Below the pieces are notes generated by a model. That model was not told the DNA's origin. It saw nothing but the letters and a program-made list of their open reading frames with translations, and made no database searches. Below are positions 16,754 through 25,548 of a DNA stretch of 64,000 bases, in pieces (positions within the stretch are counted from its first letter, which is position 1; the number at the start of each line of letters is the position of its first letter). The DNA is from Gracilibacillus orientalis. GTDB taxonomy: Bacteria; Bacillota; Bacilli; Bacillales; Amphibacillaceae. Made by a program: the position numbers and the translations under genes. The stretch is taken from the NCBI RefSeq assembly GCF_900114645.1, contig NZ_FOTR01000004.1, positions 248,001 through 312,000 on the forward strand, read 5' to 3'.

Positions 16754-17428
16754 ATGATGAGTGAGAAAGAAATAGCCATTGCGATTGATGGCCCGGCAGC
16801 TGCAGGAAAAAGCACTGTAGCAAAAATAGTCGCAAAAAAATTAGGATATATATATATTGATACAGGTGCAATGTATAGATCGTTAACTTTTTCTGTGTTA
16901 AACAATCAGATTGACATTAACAATTCTGACAAGGTTATAAATCATCTCCATGACATCAGTATCGATATTAATGCCAATCAACAAGTGTTTATTAATGATG
17001 AAAATGTAGCAGATGCTATTAGAACAGAAGAAGTTTCAAAGAACGTTTCTGCTATAGCATCGATTCCGGAAGTAAGACAGGAGATGGTGAAAAGACAACA
17101 AAAGCTTGCTGAAAAACGAGCGGTAGTAATGGATGGAAGGGATATCGGTACACAAGTCATTCCTGATGCAGAAGTTAAAGTTTTTTTGGTTGCCGGTGTG
17201 GAAGAACGAGCAGAAAGAAGACATACAGAAAACCTGCAAAAAGGATTTCCTTCAGACTTAGATCAAATCAAACGTGATATTAAAAAACGAGATAAAATGG
17301 ATTCAGAACGAGAAGTGTCTCCACTTAAAAAAGCGGCAGATGCGACAGAAATTGATACGACTTCATTATCGATTGATGAAGTTGCAGAAAACATATTATC
17401 TTTAGTTAATACAAAGATGAGGAGTTAG
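16754..17428 (+). CDS. cmk: Cytidylate kinase
   Basis: Phosphorylates CMP and dCMP for pyrimidine nucleotide supply. The P-loop GPAAAGKST lies near residues 13-21, followed by IDTGAMYRS and the catalytic DGRDIGT. The length of 224 aa matches B. subtilis Cmk. Two adjacent ATGs (16754, 16757) follow AAGGGG; either could be used. First of the cmk-plsC pair that precedes the S1-like gene, an arrangement conserved in bacilli. Confidence 0.96.
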   Translation: MMSEKEIAIAIDGPAAAGKSTVAKIVAKKLGYIYIDTGAMYRSLTFSVLNNQIDINNSDKVINHLHDISIDINANQQVFINDENVADAIRTEEVSKNVSAIASIPEVRQEMVKRQQKLAEKRAVVMDGRDIGTQVIPDAEVKVFLVAGVEERAERRHTENLQKGFPSDLDQIKRDIKKRDKMDSEREVSPLKKAADATEIDTTSLSIDEVAENILSLVNTKMRS

Positions 17429-17432
17429 AAGC

Positions 17433-18011
17433 ATGAGTTTTTATCATTTTGCAAGAACAGTGGTGAAGATCGTTTTAAAACCAAAGTATAAAGTAAAAGC
17501 ACTAGGTACTGAAAATATTCCGACAGAAGGTCCTGTCATCATTTGTTCTAATCATATTTCAAACTATGATCCACCGATTGTAGGCATTACTTGCCCACGA
17601 CCTATCCAGTTTATGGCAAAAGAAGAATTGTTTAAAAATAAAATTTTTGCATTTATTCTAAATAACGTAAACGCCTTTCCAATAAAACGCGGGATGAAAG
17701 ATCGTAACGCGTTAAGAAAAGGTCTGGAAGTATTAAAAGAGGGTAATGTGCTAGGGCTCTTCCCAGAAGGGACAAGAAGTAAAAATGGAGAGATAAAAAA
17801 AGGGCTGGCAGGAGCTGGTTTCTTTGCGCTTAAATCTAAAGCAACAGTGATCCCTTGTGCTATCGTCGGGAGTTATAAGAGTAAAGAGCCTCTGATGGTT
17901 ATCTATGGTAAGCCGGTTGATTTAGAGCCATTAAGAGATAATAAATCGTCTGCACAGGAAGTAACAGATACAATAATGAATGAGATTAAAAAAATTAAAG
18001 AAAATCATTAA
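17433..18011 (+). CDS. plsC: 1-acyl-sn-glycerol-3-phosphate acyltransferase
   Basis: Membrane-associated enzyme of 192 aa that makes phosphatidic acid from lysophosphatidic acid. The HX4D motif is His41-Asp46 in SNHISNYD; the second motif FPEGTRSKNG lies near residue 115 and the VIPCAIVG strand follows. It starts four bases after the cmk stop, within the same operon. Confidence 0.93.
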   Translation: MSFYHFARTVVKIVLKPKYKVKALGTENIPTEGPVIICSNHISNYDPPIVGITCPRPIQFMAKEELFKNKIFAFILNNVNAFPIKRGMKDRNALRKGLEVLKEGNVLGLFPEGTRSKNGEIKKGLAGAGFFALKSKATVIPCAIVGSYKSKEPLMVIYGKPVDLEPLRDNKSSAQEVTDTIMNEIKKIKENH

Positions 18012-18109
18012 GTTTTATATATATAACTTGACAAATCACGCTAAATGTTAGAAGTTAGAAAAAAGCACATTTATGTTTTTTGTGTTGGAAATCGAAGGAG
18101 GTCTTTGTC

Positions 18110-19255
18110 ATGGATGAAATGAATCAAGAAATTTCTGAGATTAAGGAACTTTCAGTAGGAGATATTGTACAAGGTAAAGTGGTTAAAGTAGAAGATAAAC
18201 ACGTACTTGTTGATATCGGATATAAAGTGGAAGGGATTGTTCCGATTAGTGAGCTTTCTGCACTTCGCATAGAAACAGCTAGTGATGCAGTTAGTGAAGG
18301 TGACCAACTGGAATTACAAGTGAAAAAATTAGAAGACGAAGAAATTGTCTTATCTAAAAAAGCTGTAATTGCGGAAAAAGCTTGGGAAGACTTGCAAGAA
18401 AAGTTTGAAAATGATGAAATTATTGAAGCTACAGTCCGTGATGTTGTCAAAGGCGGCCTCGTAGTAGACGTAGGTGTCAGAGGTTTTATTCCAGCTTCAT
18501 TAGTGGAAACACACTATGTAGAGGATTTTGCTGATTATCAAGATAAATCGCTAACATTAAAAATTGTAGAATTAGATAAGGAACAAAATAGAATTATTTT
18601 ATCGCATCGTGCTGTTATTGAAGAAGAAGAACAAAAGAAAAAAGGTGAATTACTTAATACAGTTGAAGAAGGTCAAGAAATCGAAGGTACTGTTCAACGT
18701 ATTACAGACTTTGGTGTATTTGTAGATATTGGTGGATTAGATGGTTTGGTACATATCTCACAACTAGCACATACTCATGTAGACAAAGCTTCAGATGTGG
18801 TTTCTGAAGGGGACATGCTTAAAGTGAAGGTTTTGTCTGTCGATAAAGAAAATGAAAGAGTGTCTTTATCGCATAAAGCAACACAACCAGGTCCTTGGGA
18901 CAATATTGAAGAGAAAATTGCGATTAATGATGTAGTAGAAGGTACGGTAAAACGTTTAGTTAACTTTGGTGCCTTTGTGGAGGTTCTTCCTGGTGTGGAA
19001 GGTCTTGTTCATATCTCGCAAATTTCTACAGAGCATATTGGGACACCAGGTGAAGTGCTGGAGGTTGATCAGACTGTCGATGTCAAAGTACTTGATGTGA
19101 GTGAAAGGGATAAGCGTATTTCACTAAGTATCAGAGAAATTGAAGAAGAGAAAAATCAGCAAGAAATGAAACAGTATGAAAGTGACGACGATCAATCAGG
19201 ATTCCAATTAGGAGATATGATCGGAGACAAATTAAATAAGTATAAAGACGAGTAA
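18110..19255 (+). CDS. ypfD: Ribosomal protein S1-like RNA-binding protein (YpfD/RpsA)
   Basis: RNA-binding protein of 381 aa built from four S1 domains of about 70 residues each. Their starts read GDIVQGKVV, NDEIIEATVRDV, GQEIEGTVQRI and NDVVEGTVKRL. An acidic, charged C-terminal tail follows. Firmicute forms have four domains rather than the six of E. coli S1. The ATG at 18110 follows AAGGAGGT at 18095-18102; the upstream extension to 18080 has no site. A TTGACA at 18028 is a possible -35 without a good -10. A strong terminator follows. Confidence 0.93.
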   Translation: MDEMNQEISEIKELSVGDIVQGKVVKVEDKHVLVDIGYKVEGIVPISELSALRIETASDAVSEGDQLELQVKKLEDEEIVLSKKAVIAEKAWEDLQEKFENDEIIEATVRDVVKGGLVVDVGVRGFIPASLVETHYVEDFADYQDKSLTLKIVELDKEQNRIILSHRAVIEEEEQKKKGELLNTVEEGQEIEGTVQRITDFGVFVDIGGLDGLVHISQLAHTHVDKASDVVSEGDMLKVKVLSVDKENERVSLSHKATQPGPWDNIEEKIAINDVVEGTVKRLVNFGAFVEVLPGVEGLVHISQISTEHIGTPGEVLEVDQTVDVKVLDVSERDKRISLSIREIEEEKNQQEMKQYESDDDQSGFQLGDMIGDKLNKYKDE

Positions 19256-19256
19256 G

Positions 19257-19296
19257 TCAAAAAACATGCTACAAAATGTAGCATGTTTTTTGTTTC
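19257..19296 (+). terminator. Terminator after the S1-like gene
   Basis: AAAACATGCTAC (19261-19272) pairs with GTAGCATGTTTT (19278-19289), then TTTGTTTCTT. Confidence 0.92.
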
Positions 19297-19365
19297 TTTA
19301 CTACTATGTACTTTAAAAAAGATTAAAAAACAGGAAAACGGTACATACTGTTAAAGGTGATGTCT

Positions 19366-19965
19366 ATGTATCAATATTTAACGATCTATTTATGCTGGGT
19401 ATTGTGGTGTTTTGTTACTTTTTTTATGTCAAAACAAGGAAAGAGAAATACCTATTCGATTGTATTACTGTTATTTTTAATATTACTACCTTACGAAATC
19501 ATTATAATTGATTTGCCTATGAATGTAGCTTTCCTGTTTCTATTAATGTTTAGTGTTGTTGTTACTATCCAAAGCAAAATGTCAGTTAAAAAGTATCTTT
19601 CCTTACTTTTTATGAGTTATTTGTATGCCATTTACTTTATTTGGCGGATCACAAGCCCTATTCTGAATGATTTTTCGTTTATTACCATTGCAGTTATAAG
19701 TGGATTTCTATTGCTACAAATTGCATCGAGAAACATACATCAACAAATAACCATGTTAGTTGCAGGCATTAGCTTTGGTCAGTTTTTATACAGTATTATA
19801 TGCCGAAGCTATTACTTGCAATATACTATTAATGAAATATATTTTTTCAGTATCTTATTTTCTATCCTGTTGCTCGTAACTATCCAACACAGCTGGGAGT
19901 TTTTAATTGCAAAAGTAGAAAACGTTGTAAGAATAGTGGAATTTAAAAAGAGGTGGAATTCGTGA
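19366..19965 (+). CDS. yphA: YphA-like membrane protein
   Basis: Hydrophobic protein of 199 aa with about six or seven membrane helices and a basic C-terminus. No catalytic motif is visible. The length and its place before the YIEGIA gene and der match B. subtilis YphA. The ATG at 19366 has AAAGGTGA at 19353-19360. It overlaps the next gene by four bases (GTGA), so it is translationally coupled to the YIEGIA pair. Function unknown; the context suggests a sporulation or membrane role. Confidence 0.7.
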   Translation: MYQYLTIYLCWVLWCFVTFFMSKQGKRNTYSIVLLLFLILLPYEIIIIDLPMNVAFLFLLMFSVVVTIQSKMSVKKYLSLLFMSYLYAIYFIWRITSPILNDFSFITIAVISGFLLLQIASRNIHQQITMLVAGISFGQFLYSIICRSYYLQYTINEIYFFSILFSILLLVTIQHSWEFLIAKVENVVRIVEFKKRWNS

Positions 19966-20846
19966 ATGAATATACATATCCCATGTTATTTGGAATTACA
20001 ATAGGTACTATTGCTCGGTTTCTTATGTTAAAAACGGACTACCGACAATACCCAACTTATTTGCATGGGAAAATTATTCACTTGGCACTAGGCTTTATCG
20101 CGGCAAGTCTTGGTGCAGTTGCCGTACCAGCAATAATGGAAAAGGAATTTACTGCTGTGACATTTTTAACGATTGCTGCTTCCCAATTTAGAGAAGTCCG
20201 AAATATGGAAAGAAATACGCTTGCAGAAATGGACAGTTACGAATTAGTCCCAAGAGGTAACACATATATAGAGGGTATAGCGGTTGCTTTTGAAAGTAGA
20301 AATTATTTAGTGATTTTTACTTCATTATTGGGAACAATGACTTATTTAGCGTGGAACATTTACGCAGCTTGTATTGTCGCCTTCTTCTGTTATATTATCA
20401 TTCGGAAGTATATGAGTGGATCAACACTCGGAAATATTGTGGATATTGAACAGGCTTCTGTCTCATTTGATGGAGCTGGCTTGTACGTTGATAACATTTA
20501 TATTATGAATATTGGTATACCAGAAAGACAAGAAGAAATTTTAAAGTATGGAATGGGATTTATATTAACACCCAAAAATTTTGATGTACGTTCTACGATT
20601 GCTAATTTAGGTCAACGTCAGGCAATTTTACATGATATCTCCATTTCATTAGGAGTTTTTAGAGATTCTGGAACTCCTGCTCTGGTTCCGCTAATCAAAC
20701 GTGATTTAGATGACGGTCGCATCGGTGTATTTATATTACCCCAAGATAAGGATTTAAACAAAGCTGTGAAAGTACTCCAATCAGTGCCAGTGTTAGAAAA
20801 TGCCATTAGAATGCCTTCAGAATCTAAAGCACAAAGTAAGGAGTGA
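19962..20846 (+). CDS. seaA: YIEGIA-family membrane protein (YphB/SeaA type)
   Basis: Membrane protein of 294 aa that contains the family-defining YIEGIA motif in RGNTYIEGIAVAFESRNY (about residue 101). The first half has membrane helices. The second half is a cytosolic-looking alpha/beta domain ending in LQSVPVLENAIRM. The GTG at 19962 follows AGAGGTGG. Its B. subtilis counterpart has been linked to spore envelope assembly; I am fairly, not fully, sure of the symbol. The small partner gene follows within 5 bp. Confidence 0.8.
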   Translation: MNEYTYPMLFGITIGTIARFLMLKTDYRQYPTYLHGKIIHLALGFIAASLGAVAVPAIMEKEFTAVTFLTIAASQFREVRNMERNTLAEMDSYELVPRGNTYIEGIAVAFESRNYLVIFTSLLGTMTYLAWNIYAACIVAFFCYIIIRKYMSGSTLGNIVDIEQASVSFDGAGLYVDNIYIMNIGIPERQEEILKYGMGFILTPKNFDVRSTIANLGQRQAILHDISISLGVFRDSGTPALVPLIKRDLDDGRIGVFILPQDKDLNKAVKVLQSVPVLENAIRMPSESKAQSKE

Positions 20847-20851
20847 GATTG

Positions 20852-21037
20852 ATGGTATTAGAAAAAGCCATTTTAGCTACGATCACTACAAATGCTAATA
20901 AGGTAACAGCCGGTGCTTCAATTTTTATCTGTGACAGTAAAGAAGAAATGGACAAGGTTGCTGCAAACTTAGAAGCAATATTAGATGGGATTGGTCATGC
21001 ACTTAGTGATGAATTATATATTATTGTGAAACATTAG
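20852..21037 (+). CDS. Small partner protein of the YIEGIA protein (capping complex subunit)
   Basis: Protein of 61 aa with the shape of the small family found directly after YIEGIA genes: ILATITTNANKVTAGASIFIC followed by a helix and an ELYIIVKH end. The ATG at 20852 follows AAGGAG at 20838-20843; the GTG at 20843 overlaps that site and is rejected. It likely forms a complex with the upstream product. Biochemical role unknown. Confidence 0.75.
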   Translation: MVLEKAILATITTNANKVTAGASIFICDSKEEMDKVAANLEAILDGIGHALSDELYIIVKH

Positions 21038-21168
21038 AAGTGAATGATAATTTTATTATGTAAACAAATACAAATTAACTTGTTTTATTTATCTTAAATG
21101 TGGTAATTTAGTAAAGTGAAACGTAGAGGAACATAGTAGAAAATCAATTTTAGGAAGGAAGTGCCTTC

Positions 21169-22479
21169 ATGAGAAGTTCAGTTGTAGCAATAGTTGGAAG
21201 GCCAAATGTAGGAAAATCAACTATTTTCAATCGTTTAGTTGGGGAAAGAATATCAATTGTGGAAGATATTCCTGGAGTCACACGAGATCGTATTTACGCA
21301 AAAGCAGAGTGGTTAAACACCACTTTTCGTTTAATAGATACTGGCGGGATCGAAATTGGTGATGAACCGTTATTAATTCAAATGCGTGAACAAGCAGAAG
21401 TTGCTATTAGAGAGGCAGACGTTATAATATTCCTCGCAAATGGAAGAGAAGGGATTACAGCGGCTGATGAAGAGGTTGCTAAGATTTTGTATAAATCGAA
21501 TAAACCTATCGTTTTAGCAATAAACAAAGTCGATAACCCGGAAATGCGTGAACAGATTTACGAATTTTATGCATTAGGATTTGGTGAACCTCATCCTATT
21601 TCAGGAACGCATGGACTAGGATTAGGAGATTTATTGGACAGTGTTGTTAACCAATTTCCTGAAAGAGAAAATGTGCCAGTAGACGAAGATGTTATTCATT
21701 TTAGTGTAATTGGTCGACCGAATGTCGGAAAATCCTCTTTAGTTAATACAATTGTAAATGAAGATCGTGTCATTGTCAGCGATATTGCAGGGACAACGCG
21801 TGATGCGATTGATACCAGCTTCAGTAAAGACGACCGTGATTTTGTCATTATTGATACAGCTGGTATGAGAAAACGAGGGAAAATCTATGAAACTACCGAA
21901 AAATACAGTATATTAAGGGCGTTAAAAGCAATTGAACGATCGGATGTTGTCTTAACATTAATTGATGCCGAAACAGGTATTATTGAACAAGATAAAAAAA
22001 TAGCAGGATATGCTCATGAAGCAGGAAGAGCAGTAGTTATTGTAGTTAATAAGTGGGATACCATTAAACAGCATGATAAAGCAATTAAAGAATTTGAGGA
22101 CAATGTGAGAGCTCACTTTCAATTCTTAGATTACGCACCAATTGTATATTTATCAGCGGAGACGAAAAAAAGAGTACACACACTTTTACCGAAAGTCGTT
22201 CAAGCAAGTGAAAATCATACGAAGCGGGTCGAAACGAATGTACTGAATGACGTGATTATGGATGCGTTGGCAATCAATCCTGCACCATCAAAGCATGGTA
22301 AGAAACTGAAAGTATTATATGCTACACAAGTGGCAGTTAAACCACCTACATTTGTTGTTTTTGTCAATGATCCGGACCTAATGCACTTTTCTTATCAACG
22401 ATTCCTTGAAAATCAAATACGTGAAGCATTTGGCTTTGAAGGTACTCCGATAAAAATTTATGCTCGTAAGCGAAGTTAG
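21169..22479 (+). CDS. der: Ribosome biogenesis GTPase Der (EngA)
   Basis: Essential GTPase of 436 aa that helps assemble the 50S subunit. It has two tandem GTPase domains, each with GRPNVGKS (residues 10-17 and about 184-191), DTAG or DTGG switch motifs and NKVD/NKWD specificity motifs, then a C-terminal KH-like domain. The length matches the B. subtilis protein exactly. It begins after AGGAAGG, and gpsA follows after 11 bp. A weak TTGTTT...TAATTT promoter may lie at about 21079. Confidence 0.97.
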   Translation: MRSSVVAIVGRPNVGKSTIFNRLVGERISIVEDIPGVTRDRIYAKAEWLNTTFRLIDTGGIEIGDEPLLIQMREQAEVAIREADVIIFLANGREGITAADEEVAKILYKSNKPIVLAINKVDNPEMREQIYEFYALGFGEPHPISGTHGLGLGDLLDSVVNQFPERENVPVDEDVIHFSVIGRPNVGKSSLVNTIVNEDRVIVSDIAGTTRDAIDTSFSKDDRDFVIIDTAGMRKRGKIYETTEKYSILRALKAIERSDVVLTLIDAETGIIEQDKKIAGYAHEAGRAVVIVVNKWDTIKQHDKAIKEFEDNVRAHFQFLDYAPIVYLSAETKKRVHTLLPKVVQASENHTKRVETNVLNDVIMDALAINPAPSKHGKKLKVLYATQVAVKPPTFVVFVNDPDLMHFSYQRFLENQIREAFGFEGTPIKIYARKRS

Positions 22480-22490
22480 GGGTGAATGAA

Positions 22491-23531
22491 ATGTCAAAAG
22501 TAGCTGTTCTAGGAGCAGGTAGTTGGGGTACAGCACTTGCAATGGTTTTATGTGATAACCATCATGATGTAAGGCTCTGGACACATAACCCAAATCAAAA
22601 AAAAGCGATGGAACTGGAGAAAAAAAATCAAAAATATTTACCAGATATTTCACTTCCAGAATCATTAGCAATTTATGATGATCTCAGTCAGGCTATAGAG
22701 CAAGTGGAAGCTATTGTATTAGTTGTGCCAACCAAAGCAATAAGAGAAATTTGTCAAAAATTGAATGATGTTTTAGATGATAAAGTAGTCATCATTCACG
22801 GTAGCAAGGGAATTGAACCCGAGAGTCATTATCGTATTTCGGAAATGATAAAAGCGGAGTTATCCTCAAGTATCTATGATGATGTTGTTGCATTGTCGGG
22901 ACCTAGTCATGCTGAAGAGGTAAGTGTGAAACATCCAACTACTGTGACAGCAGCTTCAGAAAATGGTGAATTGGTTGCTTTTACTCAGGATCTATTTATC
23001 AATCAGTATTTTCGAGTTTATACAAGTAAAGATATCATTGGGGTTGAATTAGGTGGCGCACTAAAAAATATTATTGCTTTAGGTGCCGGGATATCTGATG
23101 GATTAGGTTATGGTGACAATGCAAAAGCAGCACTTATTACCAGAGGATTAGCTGAAATTTCCCGATTCGCGACGATCAAAGGAGCGAATCCATTGACGTT
23201 TATTGGTTTATCTGGTGTTGGTGATCTTATCGTTACCTGTACCAGTGCTCACAGTCGTAATTGGCGAGCGGGTAACATGTTAGGTAAAGGACTACAGTTA
23301 CATGATATATTAAGTGAAATGGGCATGATAGTGGAAGGGATTCGTACAACAGAAGCAGTTTACCAATTAGCAAAAAAAGAGAATATAGAAATGCCGATAA
23401 CAACTGGAATTTATGATGTGATTTATGAAATCAGATCACCAAAAGAGGTAGTCGATGATCTCATGACCAGAGACCGGACAAATGAAGTGGATGATATTGC
23501 ATCGATACTTCTAAATAGGAATACGGATTAA
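22491..23531 (+). CDS. gpsA: NAD(P)-dependent glycerol-3-phosphate dehydrogenase
   Basis: Makes sn-glycerol 3-phosphate from dihydroxyacetone phosphate for phospholipids. The Rossmann motif GAGSWGTALA lies at about residues 8-17. Catalytic-domain motifs include GSKGIEPE, LSGPSHAEEV, ELGGALKNIIALGAG and TRGLAEI. The ATG at 22491 follows AGGGGTGA; the GTG at 22482 lies within that site. The length of 346 aa is as expected. Paired with der, as in B. subtilis. Confidence 0.96.
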   Translation: MSKVAVLGAGSWGTALAMVLCDNHHDVRLWTHNPNQKKAMELEKKNQKYLPDISLPESLAIYDDLSQAIEQVEAIVLVVPTKAIREICQKLNDVLDDKVVIIHGSKGIEPESHYRISEMIKAELSSSIYDDVVALSGPSHAEEVSVKHPTTVTAASENGELVAFTQDLFINQYFRVYTSKDIIGVELGGALKNIIALGAGISDGLGYGDNAKAALITRGLAEISRFATIKGANPLTFIGLSGVGDLIVTCTSAHSRNWRAGNMLGKGLQLHDILSEMGMIVEGIRTTEAVYQLAKKENIEMPITTGIYDVIYEIRSPKEVVDDLMTRDRTNEVDDIASILLNRNTD

Positions 23532-23535
23532 CTGT

Positions 23536-23588
23536 TTAACTCCTCCGTGCATATTATAAGAATGACTATAGTAGTTAGGAGGAGTTAA
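23536..23588 (+). promoter_or_regulatory. 11-bp inverted repeat masking the ribosome site of the SpoVIF-like gene
   Basis: TTAACTCCTCC (23536-23546) is the exact reverse complement of GGAGGAGTTAA (23578-23588). The right arm contains the whole Shine-Dalgarno sequence for the TTG at 23590. Transcripts from gpsA would carry both arms and hide the site; a transcript started within the loop would not. Confidence 0.55.
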
Positions 23589-23589
23589 T

Positions 23590-23850
23590 TTGAGTGATTT
23601 TAAACAAAATATGTTTGATCAGATTCAAAATAATTCAAATATCCAACCTGATCAAATTATGAAAGTAGCACAAGCAGTACAAAACGCTGACTTTTCAGAT
23701 GAAAAGACAGTAAGAAAATTAGTAAAACAATTAGCCCAGCTTTCTGATAAACCTGTATCCAAACAAAAAGAAGATAAAATTGTTAAAGCAATTACGAACA
23801 ATAATATGCCTAAAGATATGAATTCATTAAGTAAATTGTTTAAAAACTAA
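23590..23850 (+). CDS. Stage VI sporulation protein F (SpoVIF-like)
   Basis: Small helical protein of 86 aa of the SpoVIF family: SDFKQNMFDQIQ at the start, an NIQPDQIMKVAQAVQNADFSD block and a C-terminal SLSKLFKN. Family members affect late coat maturation and resistance of spores. It starts with TTG after GGAGGAG. The ribosome site lies in a perfect inverted repeat that could silence translation from upstream read-through. Confidence 0.85.
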   Translation: MSDFKQNMFDQIQNNSNIQPDQIMKVAQAVQNADFSDEKTVRKLVKQLAQLSDKPVSKQKEDKIVKAITNNNMPKDMNSLSKLFKN

Positions 23851-23947
23851 CATTATAGGCACATGAGGATGCAAGGTCTTATTGCTTCGCATACAATAAA
23901 TCGCACAAGCATTCACTTTTAGGGTGATGATGGGTATTATTTAGTCA

Positions 23948-23988
23948 TAACCGGAGTAGATTTTGCCCCTACTACTTCGGTTTTTTTG
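23948..23988 (+). terminator. Terminator after the SpoVIF-like gene
   Basis: AACCGGAGTAG pairs with CTACTTCGGTT (one G-U pair), followed by a seven-base T-run. The 90 bp between the stop codon and this hairpin hold no gene. Confidence 0.82.
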
Positions 23989-24105
23989 TTACATATACTA
24001 TTAAAATGAAACACCCACACGCTTTCCTTTTTTAAAAAAATGTATGTTATAATATGTATCGATGTATATAATATTGTAGAAATCGTAAGAGAGGATGAAT
24101 GTCAG

Positions 24106-24306
24106 TTGTCAGATCCATTAATGAAAATGTGGATATCGTTTGGAGGCATGGGTGCACTTATTTTATCCATGGTTTTAATTGTACTTAGCAGGTATAAATT
24201 GAAAGGAATTCTATCAGGTATTGTGGCATTTATTGCTTATATCTGTTTAATTATAGGTGGTATTATAATCACTTTAGTGGTTATTGGTGGGCCATCCGAT
24301 GCCTGA
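24106..24306 (+). CDS. yphE: YphE-like DUF2768 membrane protein
   Basis: Small membrane protein of 66 aa with two helices. The start is the TTG at 24106, preceded by GAGAGGAT, giving SDPLMKMWISFGG, close to the known N-terminus of the DUF2768 family. The longer frame from 24040 has no ribosome site. Located between gpsA and yphF as in B. subtilis. Function unknown, probably spore-related from its neighbours. Confidence 0.82.
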   Translation: MSDPLMKMWISFGGMGALILSMVLIVLSRYKLKGILSGIVAFIAYICLIIGGIIITLVVIGGPSDA

Positions 24307-24328
24307 TAAGGAGGAAAGCTGAAAAATA

Positions 24329-25057
24329 ATGGTACATAAATTTATGGTATTTGTCTTTAGTACGATTTTGCTGACCGGTTGCATGTATCCATCAGAAAAC
24401 CTCAGCCAAAATCAAATTTCAAATGATTCACAACTACAGTTAGTACAAAATGCTATTGATCTGTATGCAGAACAAAATGATGGTATTCTACCGATTATAA
24501 CGAAAGAAAGCGATACACCCTTATATCAAAAATATATTATTGATTTTAGTTTGTTAAAGCAGCAAGGACTTATTCAATCTATCCCTGGAACAGCTTTTGA
24601 AAATGGTGGGAGTTATCAATATGTTTTAGTTGATGTGGAAGAGAAACCAACTGTTAAAGTAATTGATTTGCATTTAGCAGATGAAATAAGAACGATACAA
24701 CAACGATTAACGATATATCGGGATGAACATACATACCCACCATTTGGTGACAAAGTAGAAGAAGATGTATACGAACTAGACTATGAAGAACTTAATTTAG
24801 ATGCAGATCCAAGTGTAAACAGTCCTTATTCCGATAACAAATTACCTGTTTATATCAGTAGTGATGGAGAACTATTAATTGATTATCGAATCGAGCTTTA
24901 CCAAGCTTTAGAGGGAAAAGATCACTCTTATTCAAATGGCGATGATATTAGACCTATTCTAATAGAAGACCATCCAGTCGTTCCAGCATACAGTATTCCC
25001 TATACTGTATCAGACAATGAGCCAGTTTTTGCTCCAAAAATAGAAGAGGGATGGTAA
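24329..25057 (+). CDS. yphF: YphF-like lipoprotein
   Basis: Predicted lipoprotein of 242 aa with a short signal ending in LLTGC (Cys at residue 18), then a soluble outer domain of about 220 residues with no recognised catalytic motif. Ribosome site AAGGAGGAAAG lies upstream. Its position between yphE and spoIVA and its length match B. subtilis YphF, a poorly understood protein. A strong hairpin terminator follows. Confidence 0.82.
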   Translation: MVHKFMVFVFSTILLTGCMYPSENLSQNQISNDSQLQLVQNAIDLYAEQNDGILPIITKESDTPLYQKYIIDFSLLKQQGLIQSIPGTAFENGGSYQYVLVDVEEKPTVKVIDLHLADEIRTIQQRLTIYRDEHTYPPFGDKVEEDVYELDYEELNLDADPSVNSPYSDNKLPVYISSDGELLIDYRIELYQALEGKDHSYSNGDDIRPILIEDHPVVPAYSIPYTVSDNEPVFAPKIEEGW

Positions 25058-25065
25058 CTAATATA

Positions 25066-25107
25066 CACACAAAAAACTTATCGAATATCGGTAAGTTTTT
25101 TGTGTTT
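25066..25107 (+). terminator. Terminator after yphF
   Basis: Long stem: ACACAAAAAACTTATCG pairs with CGGTAAGTTTTTTGTGT around loop AATAT. The right arm itself supplies the T-run. Confidence 0.88.
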
Positions 25108-25460
25108 AGAGAAAAATATCGCATACGCATAAAACATAAACTGCACATTACCAGAGCGATTTTTGCTTGTTTTTATGTGACAAGAATGAGATGTATAGAA
25201 AACTTTGGAGCATATACCCGTGATAGAATCCACCACATGATGACTTTCCTCTTAAACCATAATACTCAAGCTGAAAAGAGGCCATTGAAAGGCAAGTATA
25301 TTTCATTCTATTGATAATACTGAATTCTAAAAAATATATTTCCTTGAAGGCTTTTCTAATTTTTGTGAATAAACAAGTTGTTCGCATCATATGTTGGAGT
25401 TAGAACTGGATAATCCATATGGCGTGTTTACCAGAAAAGTTTATTTATTATGCGAATATT
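25108..25460. other. Gene-free stretch between yphF and spoIVA
   Basis: About 350 bp of AT-rich DNA. Open frames here on both strands lack ribosome sites and family resemblance. CATAAACTGC at about 25134-25143 resembles the edge of the repeat islets but has no inverted partner nearby, so it may be a relic. Confidence 0.45.
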
Positions 25461-25462
25461 TA

Positions 25463-25492
25463 GCATAAATTAATAGGACAACATCATAGAAT
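25463..25492 (+). promoter_or_regulatory. Candidate sigma-E promoter of spoIVA
   Basis: GCATAAA (25463-25469) and CATAGAAT (25485-25492) are 15 bp apart and resemble the SigE -35 (KMATATW) and -10 (CATACAMT). The site lies about 57 bp before the spoIVA start; spoIVA is a classical SigE gene. Confidence 0.55.
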
Positions 25493-25548
25493 AGAATTGT
25501 CAAAGATTCGAAGTAATGATGAGGTCGAATAGATCGGGAGGGGATCAT

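Noticed and set aside
23850-23947. Small gene after the SpoVIF-like gene
   Set aside because: The 100 bp contain no frame with a ribosome site; they lead into a terminator.
25051-25390. Overlapping frames on both strands between yphF and spoIVA
   Set aside because: They cross the yphF terminator hairpin and have no ribosome site or family resemblance.
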